NCBI RefSeq assembly: GCF_023716865.1
Contig: NZ_CP092417.1
Coordinates: forward strand, 5,558,001-5,622,000
Source: Endozoicomonas sp. SCSIO W0465
Lineage (GTDB): Bacteria > Pseudomonadota > Gammaproteobacteria > Pseudomonadales > Endozoicomonadaceae
Direction of reading: 5' to 3'
Length of the DNA stretch: 64,000 nt
This document shows, one piece after another, positions 20,813-30,092 of the stretch; positions within the stretch are counted from its first letter, which is position 1; every line of letters starts with the position of its first letter. The notes under the pieces were generated by a model that was not told where the DNA came from, ran no database searches, and saw only the letters and a list, made by a program, of their open reading frames with translations. Both the position numbers and the translations under genes were made by a program.

Positions 20813-23182
20813 TTAAATTCTTTTTGATATGTGATCAAGAAAGTGTTTCTTAGCGACCCTCTGCTCGTAGTCCGAAGCCTCAATTCCAGCAAAAGCTTCA
20901 TTAATCTCATCGCTATCAAATATTTCTTGCAGGAATACTGCTCTGGATTCCGGGGTTCGGAGATCAACTGGAGTTGGCTGATCGCCATTTTTACCATGCT
21001 CCACTTTTGCCTGTTGCAAATGCTCCTTTGCGCAACCAAATACAGCTTTACCAAGTTCAGTAACCACAAGGTCCTGATAGTTCTCTGTGGTCATGTCAGC
21101 CTTATTACGTTTTGACTCTCTTCTGTGATTCTGTTTCTGATTAAACCAATCGGAAATGCCATCGCGAATATTGATAAGAAATGCTTGCTCTCTTACATTC
21201 AAATTCGAAGTGTCATTAAGATCAATATCAGATTGCTGGGGTTCAAGATGACGCCTTAATACCCTTTTGTAACGTACTGCCCTTGCTTCCTGCCGCCCTT
21301 CATCAAGACTGCCGCCAGAGTCTGTTTTGTTTGGAAATTCAATCGCTGTTTCAGGCGTAGAAGTTTGCATAGGTGAAGGAGTTGGCTTCACTTCTGGCCT
21401 AACCTGACCAAACCGATCCATTATTCTATCGTTTCTATCATTTCTATAAGCCTTTGCGGCACGTAAAAACTCCATCAACAGATCAAAAAACTCGATCCCC
21501 TTAAGATCCTTATCAGCAAAATTTGCCAGCCGACGGCGCACTTCACCGATGGTCAGTGGTGGAGCCTCTGGATCCGGGGCAAGCCTGGGGTCAGGGAATT
21601 TCAAGCGAATTTTATCCTCCAAATGTTTAATAAATTCTTTGGTAGGATTTATTAAATTCATAAGCCGATTTACTTCACTTTGAACCGCATGCATCCTGGC
21701 ATGCTGGATAGTATCAGAACCCTTGATATCCCGATGGTCTGCAATATGGCGAAACTGGTCAATAAGTCTTTCCGCAGCAGCAGATACCTCTTCTAAGGTC
21801 TGTTCATCGATCTTTCTGTTCGGATCCCGGGAATTCCTGTTCCATTGCTCTGGAACATGAGACTCATTTGAGAACGGGCTGAAATTTTCATTAATGAGTT
21901 GCAGAAGCTTCTCAAGATTCTGCGCAAGATCATCGTCATTCTGTTCCCCCACAGTTTGCGTTGCTGCAGTAGAGACCTTATTTTCTCTGACCGGTGGCTT
22001 ACCTTCGCTATTGGCGACAGACTGTGGCTGTGATTCGGTCATCACGAACTTGCCATCCGTTTCATCAGCCTTAGTGCGCGGGCTAGTGCCAGATTCAGTC
22101 TTAGTGGGTTTCTCTGGGTCAGTCCGTGTTCTGCCTTCATGGGTTTGCTGTGGATTCGGGTTCTGACCATTGTTAGTCTGTGATGGATTCTGTTCATTAC
22201 TGAAAAATGTGTTACGTATTTTTACTCCTATAGCCAAGCCCAGAAAAGTCAGGGCACAAATTCCACAAACAGTTGCACCAATAATCAAACCATAACCGCT
22301 TGCCGCCGCGAGACAGATGAAAAAAGCGACGATAAAAATCACAAATCCGGCCCATAGCGGATTCTTTTCGATCCAATTGCCAAGTTTTTTGAGTGCAGCT
22401 AATATCCGCTGACCGATTGTCTTTTTGGTTGTTTTACCCCCGCCTTTAATATCAACTGAGCCCTCGCCCTTAACGACTGGAGCATTATCAACACGCCCCC
22501 CCTCAATCGAAAGGCTTTCGACTGCCAACTCATCTTTCAACGCTGTCGTCTCGGCACCATCCTCAGGCGTTTTAACAGCAGGAAACTGCAACTGATGATC
22601 AGGAGACAAAAGATCTCTATTATCGTTTATAACCTCGCTCATAGCAGTGCCAATTTCAGAAAACTGATCACCAGACTCATCAACTCCCAAATTGTGAGGT
22701 GCGTCAGCAAGCTCAGAGGTTATCGATAGAAGATCATCATCATCAACCTGTAACGCAAAGTCTTCAATGGTATCGTCATCCCAGTCCTCATGAGCACCTG
22801 AATAAGCGCTTGATGGACGGGAGGGTGAATGGCTGTCAAGTTCGTAAGAAGTCGGCGATTCTGTTTCAGGAGAAACAGGTTCTGACACTTGGCCATTGTC
22901 AACAGAAATGCCCTTATCGGACTCAGGAGTTGTATCCATAAGCCATGGCGGCTCAGGTTTAACTGCTCTAACGGTTCTTGAGGGTGTGGATGGATTCGGA
23001 GATGAAGCAGGGTTTTGTCGACCCAGGAGCGTTGGACGACGGCTATCCATTACCTGAACATCCACTCTCTTACCCTGAGAATTAACAAACGTACCCGTCC
23101 TCCCGGTTGTAAGGAATGGGGGCGAGCCATTTGTTGACGATGCCTGAGGGCCTGCAGATGAGGGAAGTGGTGCGCTTTCCAT
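20813..23182 (-). CDS. putative T3SS-exported membrane protein with an Inc-like bilobed hydrophobic domain
   Basis: 789 residues, first gene of the translocator operon. Residues 1-250 are disordered, rich in Ser, Pro, Asp and Glu. A Lys-rich stretch leads to two membrane helices separated by only a few residues (about 275-294, P-L-W-A-G-F-V-I-F-I-V-A-F-F-I-C; about 297-320, G-L-I-I-G-A-T-V-C-G-I-C-A-L-T-F). Such closely paired helices are the hallmark of Chlamydia inclusion-membrane (Inc) proteins, which are T3SS substrates. A charged linker and a C-terminal helical region (about 420-789) would both face the cytosol. No Sec signal is present. The family is unknown to me; effector status is inferred from operon position and topology. 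Confidence 0.65.
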   Translation of the reverse strand: MESAPLPSSAGPQASSTNGSPPFLTTGRTGTFVNSQGKRVDVQVMDSRRPTLLGRQNPASSPNPSTPSRTVRAVKPEPPWLMDTTPESDKGISVDNGQVSEPVSPETESPTSYELDSHSPSRPSSAYSGAHEDWDDDTIEDFALQVDDDDLLSITSELADAPHNLGVDESGDQFSEIGTAMSEVINDNRDLLSPDHQLQFPAVKTPEDGAETTALKDELAVESLSIEGGRVDNAPVVKGEGSVDIKGGGKTTKKTIGQRILAALKKLGNWIEKNPLWAGFVIFIVAFFICLAAASGYGLIIGATVCGICALTFLGLAIGVKIRNTFFSNEQNPSQTNNGQNPNPQQTHEGRTRTDPEKPTKTESGTSPRTKADETDGKFVMTESQPQSVANSEGKPPVRENKVSTAATQTVGEQNDDDLAQNLEKLLQLINENFSPFSNESHVPEQWNRNSRDPNRKIDEQTLEEVSAAAERLIDQFRHIADHRDIKGSDTIQHARMHAVQSEVNRLMNLINPTKEFIKHLEDKIRLKFPDPRLAPDPEAPPLTIGEVRRRLANFADKDLKGIEFFDLLMEFLRAAKAYRNDRNDRIMDRFGQVRPEVKPTPSPMQTSTPETAIEFPNKTDSGGSLDEGRQEARAVRYKRVLRRHLEPQQSDIDLNDTSNLNVREQAFLINIRDGISDWFNQKQNHRRESKRNKADMTTENYQDLVVTELGKAVFGCAKEHLQQAKVEHGKNGDQPTPVDLRTPESRAVFLQEIFDSDEINEAFAGIEASDYEQRVAKKHFLDHISKRI

Positions 23183-23247
23183 GCGAATTCCTTTTCAAAA
23201 ATCTCCGACATATAAAAGAAAAGTCTAGTTGATGGATAAAAAAACAA

Positions 23248-23407
23248 GGCTCTTGTAGGATTTCAGACTGCTACTGGGTTGAACATTGCTGAAGCCCTTT
23301 ATCTACAAAGGTTGTCAGCATATTGTCCGGTAATGTTGCTCAATCCTTGTTTTTCGTGACCTACAGTCAGTTTTCACTGTAGAGCAGTTCGTAATCAAAA
23401 TAGAGCC
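23248..23407 (+). repeat. 160-bp MITE, copy 2 of 3
   Basis: The same unit as at 2777-2936, in the same orientation, flanked by the perfect 8-bp duplication AAAAACAA (23240-23247 and 23408-23415). It lies 65 bp upstream of the first gene of the T3SS translocator operon, so it probably separates that gene from upstream promoter elements or supplies new ones. Confidence 0.95.
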
Positions 23408-23565
23408 AAAAACAAAATCAATAAACAACTGACGGCTTTAGCCAGTGGGTTCGTATGACGGACTGAAGATCCAGCGGACAGGTCAAAGATGTGTTGTTTT
23501 AGTCTTCAGCTCCCGGAGTTGTCATCTACGTTGCAACATAATGGAAAAGAGCGTAATAAACTCTA

Positions 23566-23571
23566 TATAAT
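23566..23571 (+). promoter_or_regulatory. probable -10 box of the ppa promoter
   Basis: A perfect TATAAT lies 43 bases before the ppa start codon. No good -35 hexamer is found 16-18 bases upstream, so the call is tentative. Confidence 0.4.
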
Positions 23572-23614
23572 ACCCAGCAATTTCATACTGACCTCACACA
23601 GAGATTGACTGTCA

Positions 23615-24142
23615 ATGAGCTATTCATCGGTTCCTGCTGGTAAAAATCTGCCAGAAGATATCTACGTTATCATCGAAATCCCTGCCAATGCTGCGCCAAT
23701 CAAGTACGAAGTTGACAAGGATATGGATGCCATCCTGGTTGACCGCTTCATGGCAACCCCAATGTTCTACCCCGCCAACTACGGTTACATCAACCAGACT
23801 CTGGCTGACGATGGCGACCCTCTGGACGTCCTGGTGGTTACCCCCTACCCGGTTATCCCGGGCTCGGTGATTCGTTGCCGAACTGTCGGCATGCTGAACA
23901 TGTCTGACGAAAAAGGCCGTGACGAGAAGCTGATTGCCGTGCCTCACGACAAGCTTTCCACCATCTACAAAGACGTCAAAGAGTACACTGACCTGCCAGC
24001 CCTGCTGCTCCAGCAGATTGAGCATTTCTTTGAAAACTACAAAGATCTTGAGCCAGGCAAGTGGGTCAAGATTGATGGCTGGGAAGGTTCCGAAGCTGCG
24101 CTGGAAGTCATCAAGAAGTCTGCCGCCAGCTACAAAGGCTGA
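23615..24142 (+). CDS. ppa: inorganic pyrophosphatase
   Basis: 175 residues, the normal length of bacterial family I pyrophosphatases. It hydrolyses the pyrophosphate released by biosynthesis to two phosphates. The family signature D-D-G-D-P-L-D-V-L-V (about 66-75) holds the metal-binding aspartates, and Y-P-A-N-Y-G-Y-I and I-E-I-P-A-N are also present. The gene is monocistronic: it has its own promoter region and is followed by a strong hairpin at 24152-24175. It marks the end of the T3SS region and the start of core genes. Confidence 0.97.
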   Translation: MSYSSVPAGKNLPEDIYVIIEIPANAAPIKYEVDKDMDAILVDRFMATPMFYPANYGYINQTLADDGDPLDVLVVTPYPVIPGSVIRCRTVGMLNMSDEKGRDEKLIAVPHDKLSTIYKDVKEYTDLPALLLQQIEHFFENYKDLEPGKWVKIDGWEGSEAALEVIKKSAASYKG

Positions 24143-24151
24143 TTTCTCGGG

Positions 24152-24175
24152 TAGCTCAGGCCCCGGCCTGAGCTA
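24152..24175 (+). terminator. hairpin after ppa
   Basis: A perfect 11-bp stem (TAGCTCAGGCC / GGCCTGAGCTA) with a two-base spacer nine bases after the ppa stop. There is no clear T-run, so it may act as a terminator or as an RNA-stabilising hairpin. Confidence 0.55.
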
Positions 24176-24283
24176 TTCCAGCCATTTCTACTGTTTTCTT
24201 TTCTCTGTAAACCACTCTCTGCTTGCATCTGTGATATATCGCTGCACAATAAATAGTATTCGCCATTATAAACAGCAGCTTAT

Positions 24284-26125
24284 ATGCCAACATATTATCT
24301 CCGCCTGACCTGCTCCCTTTTTCTGGGTCTGTTATTCTCATTGTCTGCGCAGGCAAACCTGAGTCAGCTATTCGGGACAGAATCCAGTAAAAACCGGGAC
24401 TTTCTTCCAGTTGAAGAAGCCTTTCAATTCACTGGAAGAATTGAACAGGGTACGGCGATCATTGATGTTGCTGTAACACCAGAGCACTACCTATATAAGC
24501 ACCGTTTCACTTTTACCCCGATAGCCGATATCTCAACACTGGATTCGGCTGATTATCCTGCCGGTGAATCGATTTTTGACCCTTATTACAACAAAGAACT
24601 GGAAGTATTCAGTGAAAACCTGGTTATCAAAGTTCCTGCCAGTCATTCAGGCAACCTGCCTGAGCTGGAAATCGGCTTTCAGGGCTGCGCCAGCGCCGGA
24701 CTGTGTTATCCACCCCATAAAGTTGTTATTCCATTGGTTACCCGGGCAGAAGCCAGCAATTCACCCATTTCAGCCAGTGTTACCCCAACGGTGGCACCAG
24801 ACTCTAAAAATACCTTCCAACAGCAGCTGGAACAGAACAGTCTGCCGATTGAATTACTTCTGTTTATTCTGGCAGGTATTGGCCTCAGTCTGACACCCTG
24901 TGTTCTGCCAATGTTCCCGATACTGTCCAGCCTGATCCTGGGAACCAGGACACAGGGTAAAACCAGGACCATTGCCCTGACGATGACCTACATACTCACC
25001 ATGTCAGCCACCTTTGCCATCGCAGGTACGTTAATGGGGCTGTTTGGTGCCAGTCTAAACCTTCAGGCAAAGCTCCAGTCCCCATGGATGCTGATCCCTA
25101 TGGCAATGCTCTTCGTGCTGCTGGCCCTGAGTATGTTTGGCCTTTACGAGTTGCAGCTGCCCGCCAGAATTCGGGACAGGCTCAATAACAGCCAGCAAAA
25201 ATCAGGCAGCTTGTCGGGGGCTGCCGTGATGGGGATGTTGTCCGCCCTTGTGGTTTCCCCGTGTGTCTCGGCCCCACTGGCCGGTGCACTGGTCTATATC
25301 AGCTCAACAGGTGATGCCCTTTTTGGTGGGCTGACACTGTTTGCCCTGGGCCTGGGCATGGGCATTCCCTTATTTGTCCTGGCTTTAGGTGGAAGACACT
25401 GGCTGCCAGAGTCCGGGCCCTGGATGAATGGGGTCCGTTCATTCTTTGGTGTGTTACTCCTTGGCGTTGCCATCTGGATGCTGGAAAGGGTTCTTTCTCC
25501 ATCAGTCACGCTTTTCCTGTGGGGTGCTCTGCTAATTGGCAGTGCCGTGTTCCTGGGCGCTCTTCACAGCAGCCTGAATGAAGCACACCAGAAGCTCCGA
25601 CAGACCGTCGGCATACTCTGCCTGATATACGGAGCTTGCCTGATTATTGGCGCAGCTATGGGCAATAGTGACCCGTTGAAACCTTTATGGGGCAAAAGCA
25701 GCACTTCAACAGACAACATTACCCACCAGGCAGAGAGTTCCGGCTTCAAGACGGTCACGACACTGAATGAACTGAATAACCTGCTGGCAGACGCAGCCCT
25801 GAACAACCTGCCGGCCATGGTGGATCTCTATGCTGACTGGTGCATATCCTGCAAGGTCATTGAGCGGACCGTTTTTCCTGACCCGCTGGTCACTGACCAG
25901 CTCGCCACAATATCCCTGATCAAGCTTGATATCACCAACAATACGTCGGAACACCAACAGTTTCTCAATCAACATCAACTGTTTGGACCACCAGCCCTGC
26001 TGTTTTACGATGCCAGTGGGAATGAGTTCTCTGCCCTGAAATCCCAGGGTGAAATCACCCCTTTGCAGCTGCATCGAAAGCTGACAAAACTTCTTGCAGC
26101 CTCCGAAACAATTACCGATGTCTGA
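24284..26125 (+). CDS. dsbD: thiol:disulfide interchange protein DsbD
   Basis: 613 residues. A Sec signal peptide (about 1-25, ending A-Q-A) is followed by the periplasmic alpha domain with its Cys pair in G-C-A-S-A-G-L-C-Y-P. The eight-helix membrane domain (about 190-470) holds its two redox cysteines in T-P-C-V-L-P-M-F and S-P-C-V-S-A-P. The C-terminal thioredoxin-like gamma domain has Y-A-D-W-C-I-S-C-K. All three cysteine pairs are intact. DsbD passes electrons from cytoplasmic thioredoxin to periplasmic partners such as DsbC and cytochrome c maturation proteins. Confidence 0.97.
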   Translation: MPTYYLRLTCSLFLGLLFSLSAQANLSQLFGTESSKNRDFLPVEEAFQFTGRIEQGTAIIDVAVTPEHYLYKHRFTFTPIADISTLDSADYPAGESIFDPYYNKELEVFSENLVIKVPASHSGNLPELEIGFQGCASAGLCYPPHKVVIPLVTRAEASNSPISASVTPTVAPDSKNTFQQQLEQNSLPIELLLFILAGIGLSLTPCVLPMFPILSSLILGTRTQGKTRTIALTMTYILTMSATFAIAGTLMGLFGASLNLQAKLQSPWMLIPMAMLFVLLALSMFGLYELQLPARIRDRLNNSQQKSGSLSGAAVMGMLSALVVSPCVSAPLAGALVYISSTGDALFGGLTLFALGLGMGIPLFVLALGGRHWLPESGPWMNGVRSFFGVLLLGVAIWMLERVLSPSVTLFLWGALLIGSAVFLGALHSSLNEAHQKLRQTVGILCLIYGACLIIGAAMGNSDPLKPLWGKSSTSTDNITHQAESSGFKTVTTLNELNNLLADAALNNLPAMVDLYADWCISCKVIERTVFPDPLVTDQLATISLIKLDITNNTSEHQQFLNQHQLFGPPALLFYDASGNEFSALKSQGEITPLQLHRKLTKLLAASETITDV

Positions 26126-26126
26126 A

Positions 26127-26145
26127 CATGCCTGAAACAGGCATG
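26127..26145 (+). terminator. hairpin after dsbD
   Basis: An 8-bp perfect stem CATGCCTG / CAGGCATG with an AAA loop begins just after the dsbD stop codon and is followed by AAATTCTTCTT. Probable terminator, although the T-run is short. Confidence 0.5.
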
Positions 26146-26355
26146 AAATTCTTCTTAACTGTCGTTAACCTCCTGTAACACGCACAAACTGGACGCACTC
26201 TTGACAATGGTGCAAAATGGCTGATCAGTAACGATGGCAATGCACTTCAGGAAGGTCAATTGCGTTGTCCGGTTTGTCAAACCATGTTGACTGCTGAAGC
26301 CCTCCCACTGGGCTGGGTCACAATGGTGACAATGGTGGTCTTTAAGAGGATGAAC

Positions 26356-26808
26356 ATGGCCGACATTCTTGTGCTCAATGGTCCAAACCTGAATTTGCTT
26401 GGCTCCCGGGAGCCCGGTGTATACGGTGCAACCACACTTGAACAGATCTGCCAGAACCTTGTCCACCTGGCTACTGAAGCAGGCCTTCAGCTGGAAAGCT
26501 TTCAAAGCAATGCAGAACACATTCTGATGGACCGTATTCATCAGGCAGGTAATGAGGGCGTACGCTTCATCATCATCAACCCGGCCGCTTTCACCCATAC
26601 CAGTGTGGCGCTGCGGGATGCGCTGCTTGGAGTCGCTATTCCATTTATTGAAGTACATCTTTCTAACATTCATCGCAGGGAGCCTTTCCGTCATCACTCC
26701 TATTTCAGTGACGTAGCTGAAGGAATCATTGCCGGACTGGGACCTAAAGGCTATGAGCTGGCACTGTCTGCTGCTATTGAAAAACTCACCAGACAACCAG
26801 AATCATAA
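26356..26808 (+). CDS. aroQ: 3-dehydroquinate dehydratase, type II
   Basis: 150 residues from the ATG at 26356, which has AAGAGGA five bases upstream; the open frame extends further upstream, but without family similarity. Type II dehydroquinase motifs are complete: N-G-P-N-L-N-L-L-G, R-E-P-G-V-Y-G with the catalytic Tyr, I-I-I-N-P-A-A-F-T-H-T-S-V-A-L-R-D, and E-V-H-L-S-N-I-H-R-R-E-P-F-R-H-H-S. It catalyses the third step of the shikimate pathway. It stands directly upstream of accBC, a widespread gammaproteobacterial arrangement. Confidence 0.96.
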   Translation: MADILVLNGPNLNLLGSREPGVYGATTLEQICQNLVHLATEAGLQLESFQSNAEHILMDRIHQAGNEGVRFIIINPAAFTHTSVALRDALLGVAIPFIEVHLSNIHRREPFRHHSYFSDVAEGIIAGLGPKGYELALSAAIEKLTRQPES

Positions 26809-27032
26809 GATGGCGAACCCATTCATCAGTACGTTGTTCAAAAGCACATCACAGCGTTCTGATTCATTTTCATTACAGTGCAGCTGTTTTTAAATAACGT
26901 TTAAACAACCGCACTGTCAGGCAAAACTGACGATCGGGGATCGTGCGACTCACAGAGTCGAGCGAACAATTTCTTGTAAAATCAACCACACTGGCTGGCC
27001 AGCCCCGCCAGTACAAGCATTTGAGACTGACA

Positions 27033-27497
27033 ATGGATATCAGAAAAGTAAAAAAGCTCATTGAGCTGCTGGAAGAGTCAGGTATTGATGAACTCGAAAT
27101 CCATGAAGGTGAAGAGTCCGTTCGTATCAGCCGTTATTCGAAAAGTGCTCCTCTTGCTGCAGCACCTGTTGCTTACCCGGCAGCCGCACCTGCTCCAGCC
27201 CCCGCACCGACGGCAGAAACTGCATCCTCTGCACCAGCTGCTGTAACGGAACCAGTCATCTCCGGTCATCAGGTCAAGTCGCCCATGGTTGGCTCTTTCT
27301 ACAGCGCTCCGTCACCGGATGCCCCTGACTTCGTCAAAGTCGGCCAGCGGGTTAAGGAAGGTGATGTGCTCTGCATTGTTGAAGCCATGAAGATGATGAA
27401 CCAGATCAAGGCCGATAAATCCGGCACCATTGAAGCTGTTCTGGTAGAAAATGGTCAGCCTGTTGAGTTCGACCAGCCCCTGTTCACTATTGTCTGA
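27033..27497 (+). CDS. accB: biotin carboxyl carrier protein of acetyl-CoA carboxylase
   Basis: 154 residues from the ATG at 27033 (M-D-I-R-K-V-K-K-L), the standard start; the upstream open frame is not conserved. An N-terminal helix-strand part is followed by an Ala/Pro-rich linker (about 45-75) and the biotinyl domain, with the biotin-accepting lysine in E-A-M-K-M-M-N (about residue 120). It carries the carboxyl group from AccC to the carboxyltransferase for malonyl-CoA synthesis. accC follows after 21 bases in the same operon. Confidence 0.97.
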   Translation: MDIRKVKKLIELLEESGIDELEIHEGEESVRISRYSKSAPLAAAPVAYPAAAPAPAPAPTAETASSAPAAVTEPVISGHQVKSPMVGSFYSAPSPDAPDFVKVGQRVKEGDVLCIVEAMKMMNQIKADKSGTIEAVLVENGQPVEFDQPLFTIV

Positions 27498-27518
27498 TAA
27501 TCGCCTGAGAATCGCGTT

Positions 27519-28859
27519 ATGCTCGATAAAGTCGTAATAGCCAACCGGGGCGAAATTGCGCTCAGAATATTAAGAGCCTGCAAAGAGCTGGGCATCAAGA
27601 CCGTTGCGGTTCACTCCAAGGCTGATGCTGACCTTATGCATCTGCACCTGGCGGATGAGTCCGTCTGTATTGGTCCAAACAACCCGGCAGACAGTTATCT
27701 CAATATTCCTGCCATCATCAGTGCTGCCGAGGTGACTCACGCCACTGCCATCCACCCGGGTTACGGCTTCCTGTCCGAAAACGCAGATTTTGCTGAACAG
27801 GTAGAACGCAGTGGCTTTACCTTTATCGGGCCTTCAGCAGACGTTATCCGCTTGATGGGAGACAAAGTTTCCGCGATCGAAGCCATGCAGAAAGCCGGTG
27901 TGCCAACGGTTCCGGGCTCCAACGGATCACTTACTGACGACCATAGCCACACAATGGCCATTGCCCGGGATATCGGTTATCCCGTCATCATCAAGGCCGC
28001 CGGTGGTGGTGGAGGCCGAGGTATGCGTGTGGTCTACAACGAGGAGGACTTGATTAGCTCCGTAGCCCTGACCAAATCAGAAGCCGGTGCTGCATTCAAC
28101 AATGACACGGTTTACCTGGAAAAATTCCTGCAGAATCCCCGTCATGTGGAGTTCCAGGTGCTGGCCGACGGTCAGGGCAACGCCATTCATCTGGGTGACC
28201 GAGACTGTTCTCTGCAGCGTCGTCATCAGAAGGTTATTGAAGAAGCCCCTGCGCCGGGGATTCCGGAAGATAAGCGTCAGGAAGTGCCCAGTGCCTGTAC
28301 CCGTGCCTGTATCGAGCTGGGCTACAAAGGCGCTGGCACCTTTGAATTCCTGTATGAAAACGGCGAGTTCTATTTTATTGAAATGAACACCCGGGTTCAG
28401 GTTGAGCACCCGGTAACCGAAATGATCAGCGGCATTGATATTGTCAAAGAGCAGCTGAGAATTGCCAGCGGACTGCCTCTGAGCGTTCGTCAGGAAGACA
28501 TCGAGCTCAAAGGCCATGCCTTCGAATGCCGTATCAACGCCGAAGACCCAAAAACCTTTATGCCATCACCTGGCAAGGTGTTGCAGTTCCATGCACCTGG
28601 CGGTAATGGCGTTCGCGTTGATAGCCATCTGTACAACGGTTACAGCGTGCCTCCTTACTATGACTCACTGATCGCCAAGATCATCAGTTATGGCCCGGAT
28701 CGGGAAACGGCCCTTATCCGGATGAAGAACGCACTGGATGAAACCGTTATCGAAGGGATTAAAACCAATATTCCTCTTCACCAGGACCTGGTGACTGATC
28801 CTTACTTCAAGGAAGGCGGTGTCAGCATTCACTATCTGGAGAAGAAACTGGTTGAATAA
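27519..28859 (+). CDS. accC: biotin carboxylase subunit of acetyl-CoA carboxylase
   Basis: 446 residues, full family length. Features: N-terminal biotin-carboxylase fold (K-V-V-I-A-N-R-G-E-I-A-L-R), the ATP-grasp glycine-rich loop K-A-A-G-G-G-G-G-R-G-M-R (about 160-170), H-L-G-D-R-D-C-S-L-Q-R-R-H-Q-K, and the catalytic E-M-N-T-R-V-Q-V-E-H-P-V-T-E (about 288-301). It carboxylates the biotin on AccB using ATP and bicarbonate. A strong bidirectional terminator follows at 28883. Confidence 0.98.
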   Translation: MLDKVVIANRGEIALRILRACKELGIKTVAVHSKADADLMHLHLADESVCIGPNNPADSYLNIPAIISAAEVTHATAIHPGYGFLSENADFAEQVERSGFTFIGPSADVIRLMGDKVSAIEAMQKAGVPTVPGSNGSLTDDHSHTMAIARDIGYPVIIKAAGGGGGRGMRVVYNEEDLISSVALTKSEAGAAFNNDTVYLEKFLQNPRHVEFQVLADGQGNAIHLGDRDCSLQRRHQKVIEEAPAPGIPEDKRQEVPSACTRACIELGYKGAGTFEFLYENGEFYFIEMNTRVQVEHPVTEMISGIDIVKEQLRIASGLPLSVRQEDIELKGHAFECRINAEDPKTFMPSPGKVLQFHAPGGNGVRVDSHLYNGYSVPPYYDSLIAKIISYGPDRETALIRMKNALDETVIEGIKTNIPLHQDLVTDPYFKEGGVSIHYLEKKLVE

Positions 28860-28882
28860 TGTCCAGTTTTATACACCTGCAT

Positions 28883-28923
28883 AAAATAAAGGCCATCTCC
28901 CACCGGAGTATGGCCTTTATTTT
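28883..28923 (+). terminator. bidirectional intrinsic terminator after accC
   Basis: A perfect 14-bp inverted repeat AAAATAAAGGCCAT / ATGGCCTTTATTTT with a 13-base loop, A-rich on one side and T-rich on the other, 24 bases after the accC stop. Confidence 0.8.
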
Positions 28924-29052
28924 ACTGGCTGATCAGCCAACGTATGTTTATGAACCACGTGTGCTCAGCTACAATAGGCAGCTTATGTTGCACGAATTTC
29001 TTTCCTGAAGAACAGGCTGGAATTCTTATCGCTTTTCATTCTGGATAACACA

Positions 29053-29940
29053 ATGTCTTGGATTCAAGTCAGGCTGGATACAACTTCTGACCACGCTGAA
29101 ATTCTGGAAGACCTGCTTCTGGAAGCGGGTGCCTGTGCAGTAACCCTGCAGGATGCAAAAGATCAGCCTGTCTATGAACCAGAGCTGGGTACGACACCTC
29201 TGTGGAATAATACCGTCGTTGTTGGCTTGTTTGACGCCCAGACCCGTACCGATGATGTCATCCCATTTCTGAAAGAGAATGCCGGGCTGAACCCTTTCCC
29301 TAATCACAAGGTCGAACTGGTAGAAGATAAAGACTGGGAAAGAGAGTGGATGACCCACTTCCACCCCATGCAGTTCGGTGAGCGCCTGTGGGTTTGCCCC
29401 AGCTGGAAGGAAGTTCCCGATCCTGAGGCGGTTAACCTGATGCTGGACCCGGGCCTGGCCTTCGGCACCGGGACGCACCCCACCACTGCACTCTGCCTGC
29501 GGTGGCTGGACCAGCAGACTGACCTGACCGGCAAAACAATTATCGACTATGGTTGTGGATCAGGCATTCTCGCCATTGCTTCTCTATTGCTTGGCGCCAA
29601 ATCGGCTGTCGGCGTTGATATTGATCCGCAGGCACTGGAAGCCACTATCGAGAATGCCAAACGGAATAACATCCCGTTGGATAAGCTGGAGGTTTTTCTG
29701 CCAGATGATGAGCCATCCGATCAGGCAGATGTAGTACTGGCTAACATTCTTGCTGGTCCTCTGACTCAACTGGCTCCCAAACTGGCAGGCCTGACCAGGA
29801 AAGAGGGTTCCATTGCTCTGTCCGGGATTCTGGCTGAGCAGGCAGATGAAATAATTCAAGCCTATGATCAGTGGTTTGCCATGGACACTGCAGTCATCTA
29901 TGAAGGCTGGGCCATGCTCTCTGGCAAGCGACGTTCATAA
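29053..29940 (+). CDS. prmA: ribosomal protein L11 methyltransferase
   Basis: 295 residues, standard length. The N-terminal substrate-binding domain (M-S-W-I-Q-V-R-L) is followed by the SAM-dependent methyltransferase fold with L-D-P-G-L-A-F-G-T-G-T-H-P-T-T (about 137-151), the SAM-binding D-Y-G-C-G-S-G-I-L-A-I-A, and the catalytic-loop motif V-L-A-N-I-L-A-G-P-L. It trimethylates L11 at several positions. It lies between accC and the DUF3426 gene, a conserved order. Confidence 0.97.
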   Translation: MSWIQVRLDTTSDHAEILEDLLLEAGACAVTLQDAKDQPVYEPELGTTPLWNNTVVVGLFDAQTRTDDVIPFLKENAGLNPFPNHKVELVEDKDWEREWMTHFHPMQFGERLWVCPSWKEVPDPEAVNLMLDPGLAFGTGTHPTTALCLRWLDQQTDLTGKTIIDYGCGSGILAIASLLLGAKSAVGVDIDPQALEATIENAKRNNIPLDKLEVFLPDDEPSDQADVVLANILAGPLTQLAPKLAGLTRKEGSIALSGILAEQADEIIQAYDQWFAMDTAVIYEGWAMLSGKRRS

Positions 29941-30092
29941 ACAGGCATTGATGTAATGCAGGTATGGTAGAACTGGTTATTCCGGTTTTTTCAATAGAAA
30001 CTGAAGTGCCTGCACTATCAATTAGACTGGATTCAGCACGGGGGCTCTGGTCTAATAAAAAATGCAGCTTTAAGATCAGGTAAACAGTAAAC

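Noticed and set aside
26155..26796. Minus-strand open frame of 213 residues over aroQ
   Set aside because: Antisense shadow of aroQ, which carries all catalytic motifs on the plus strand.
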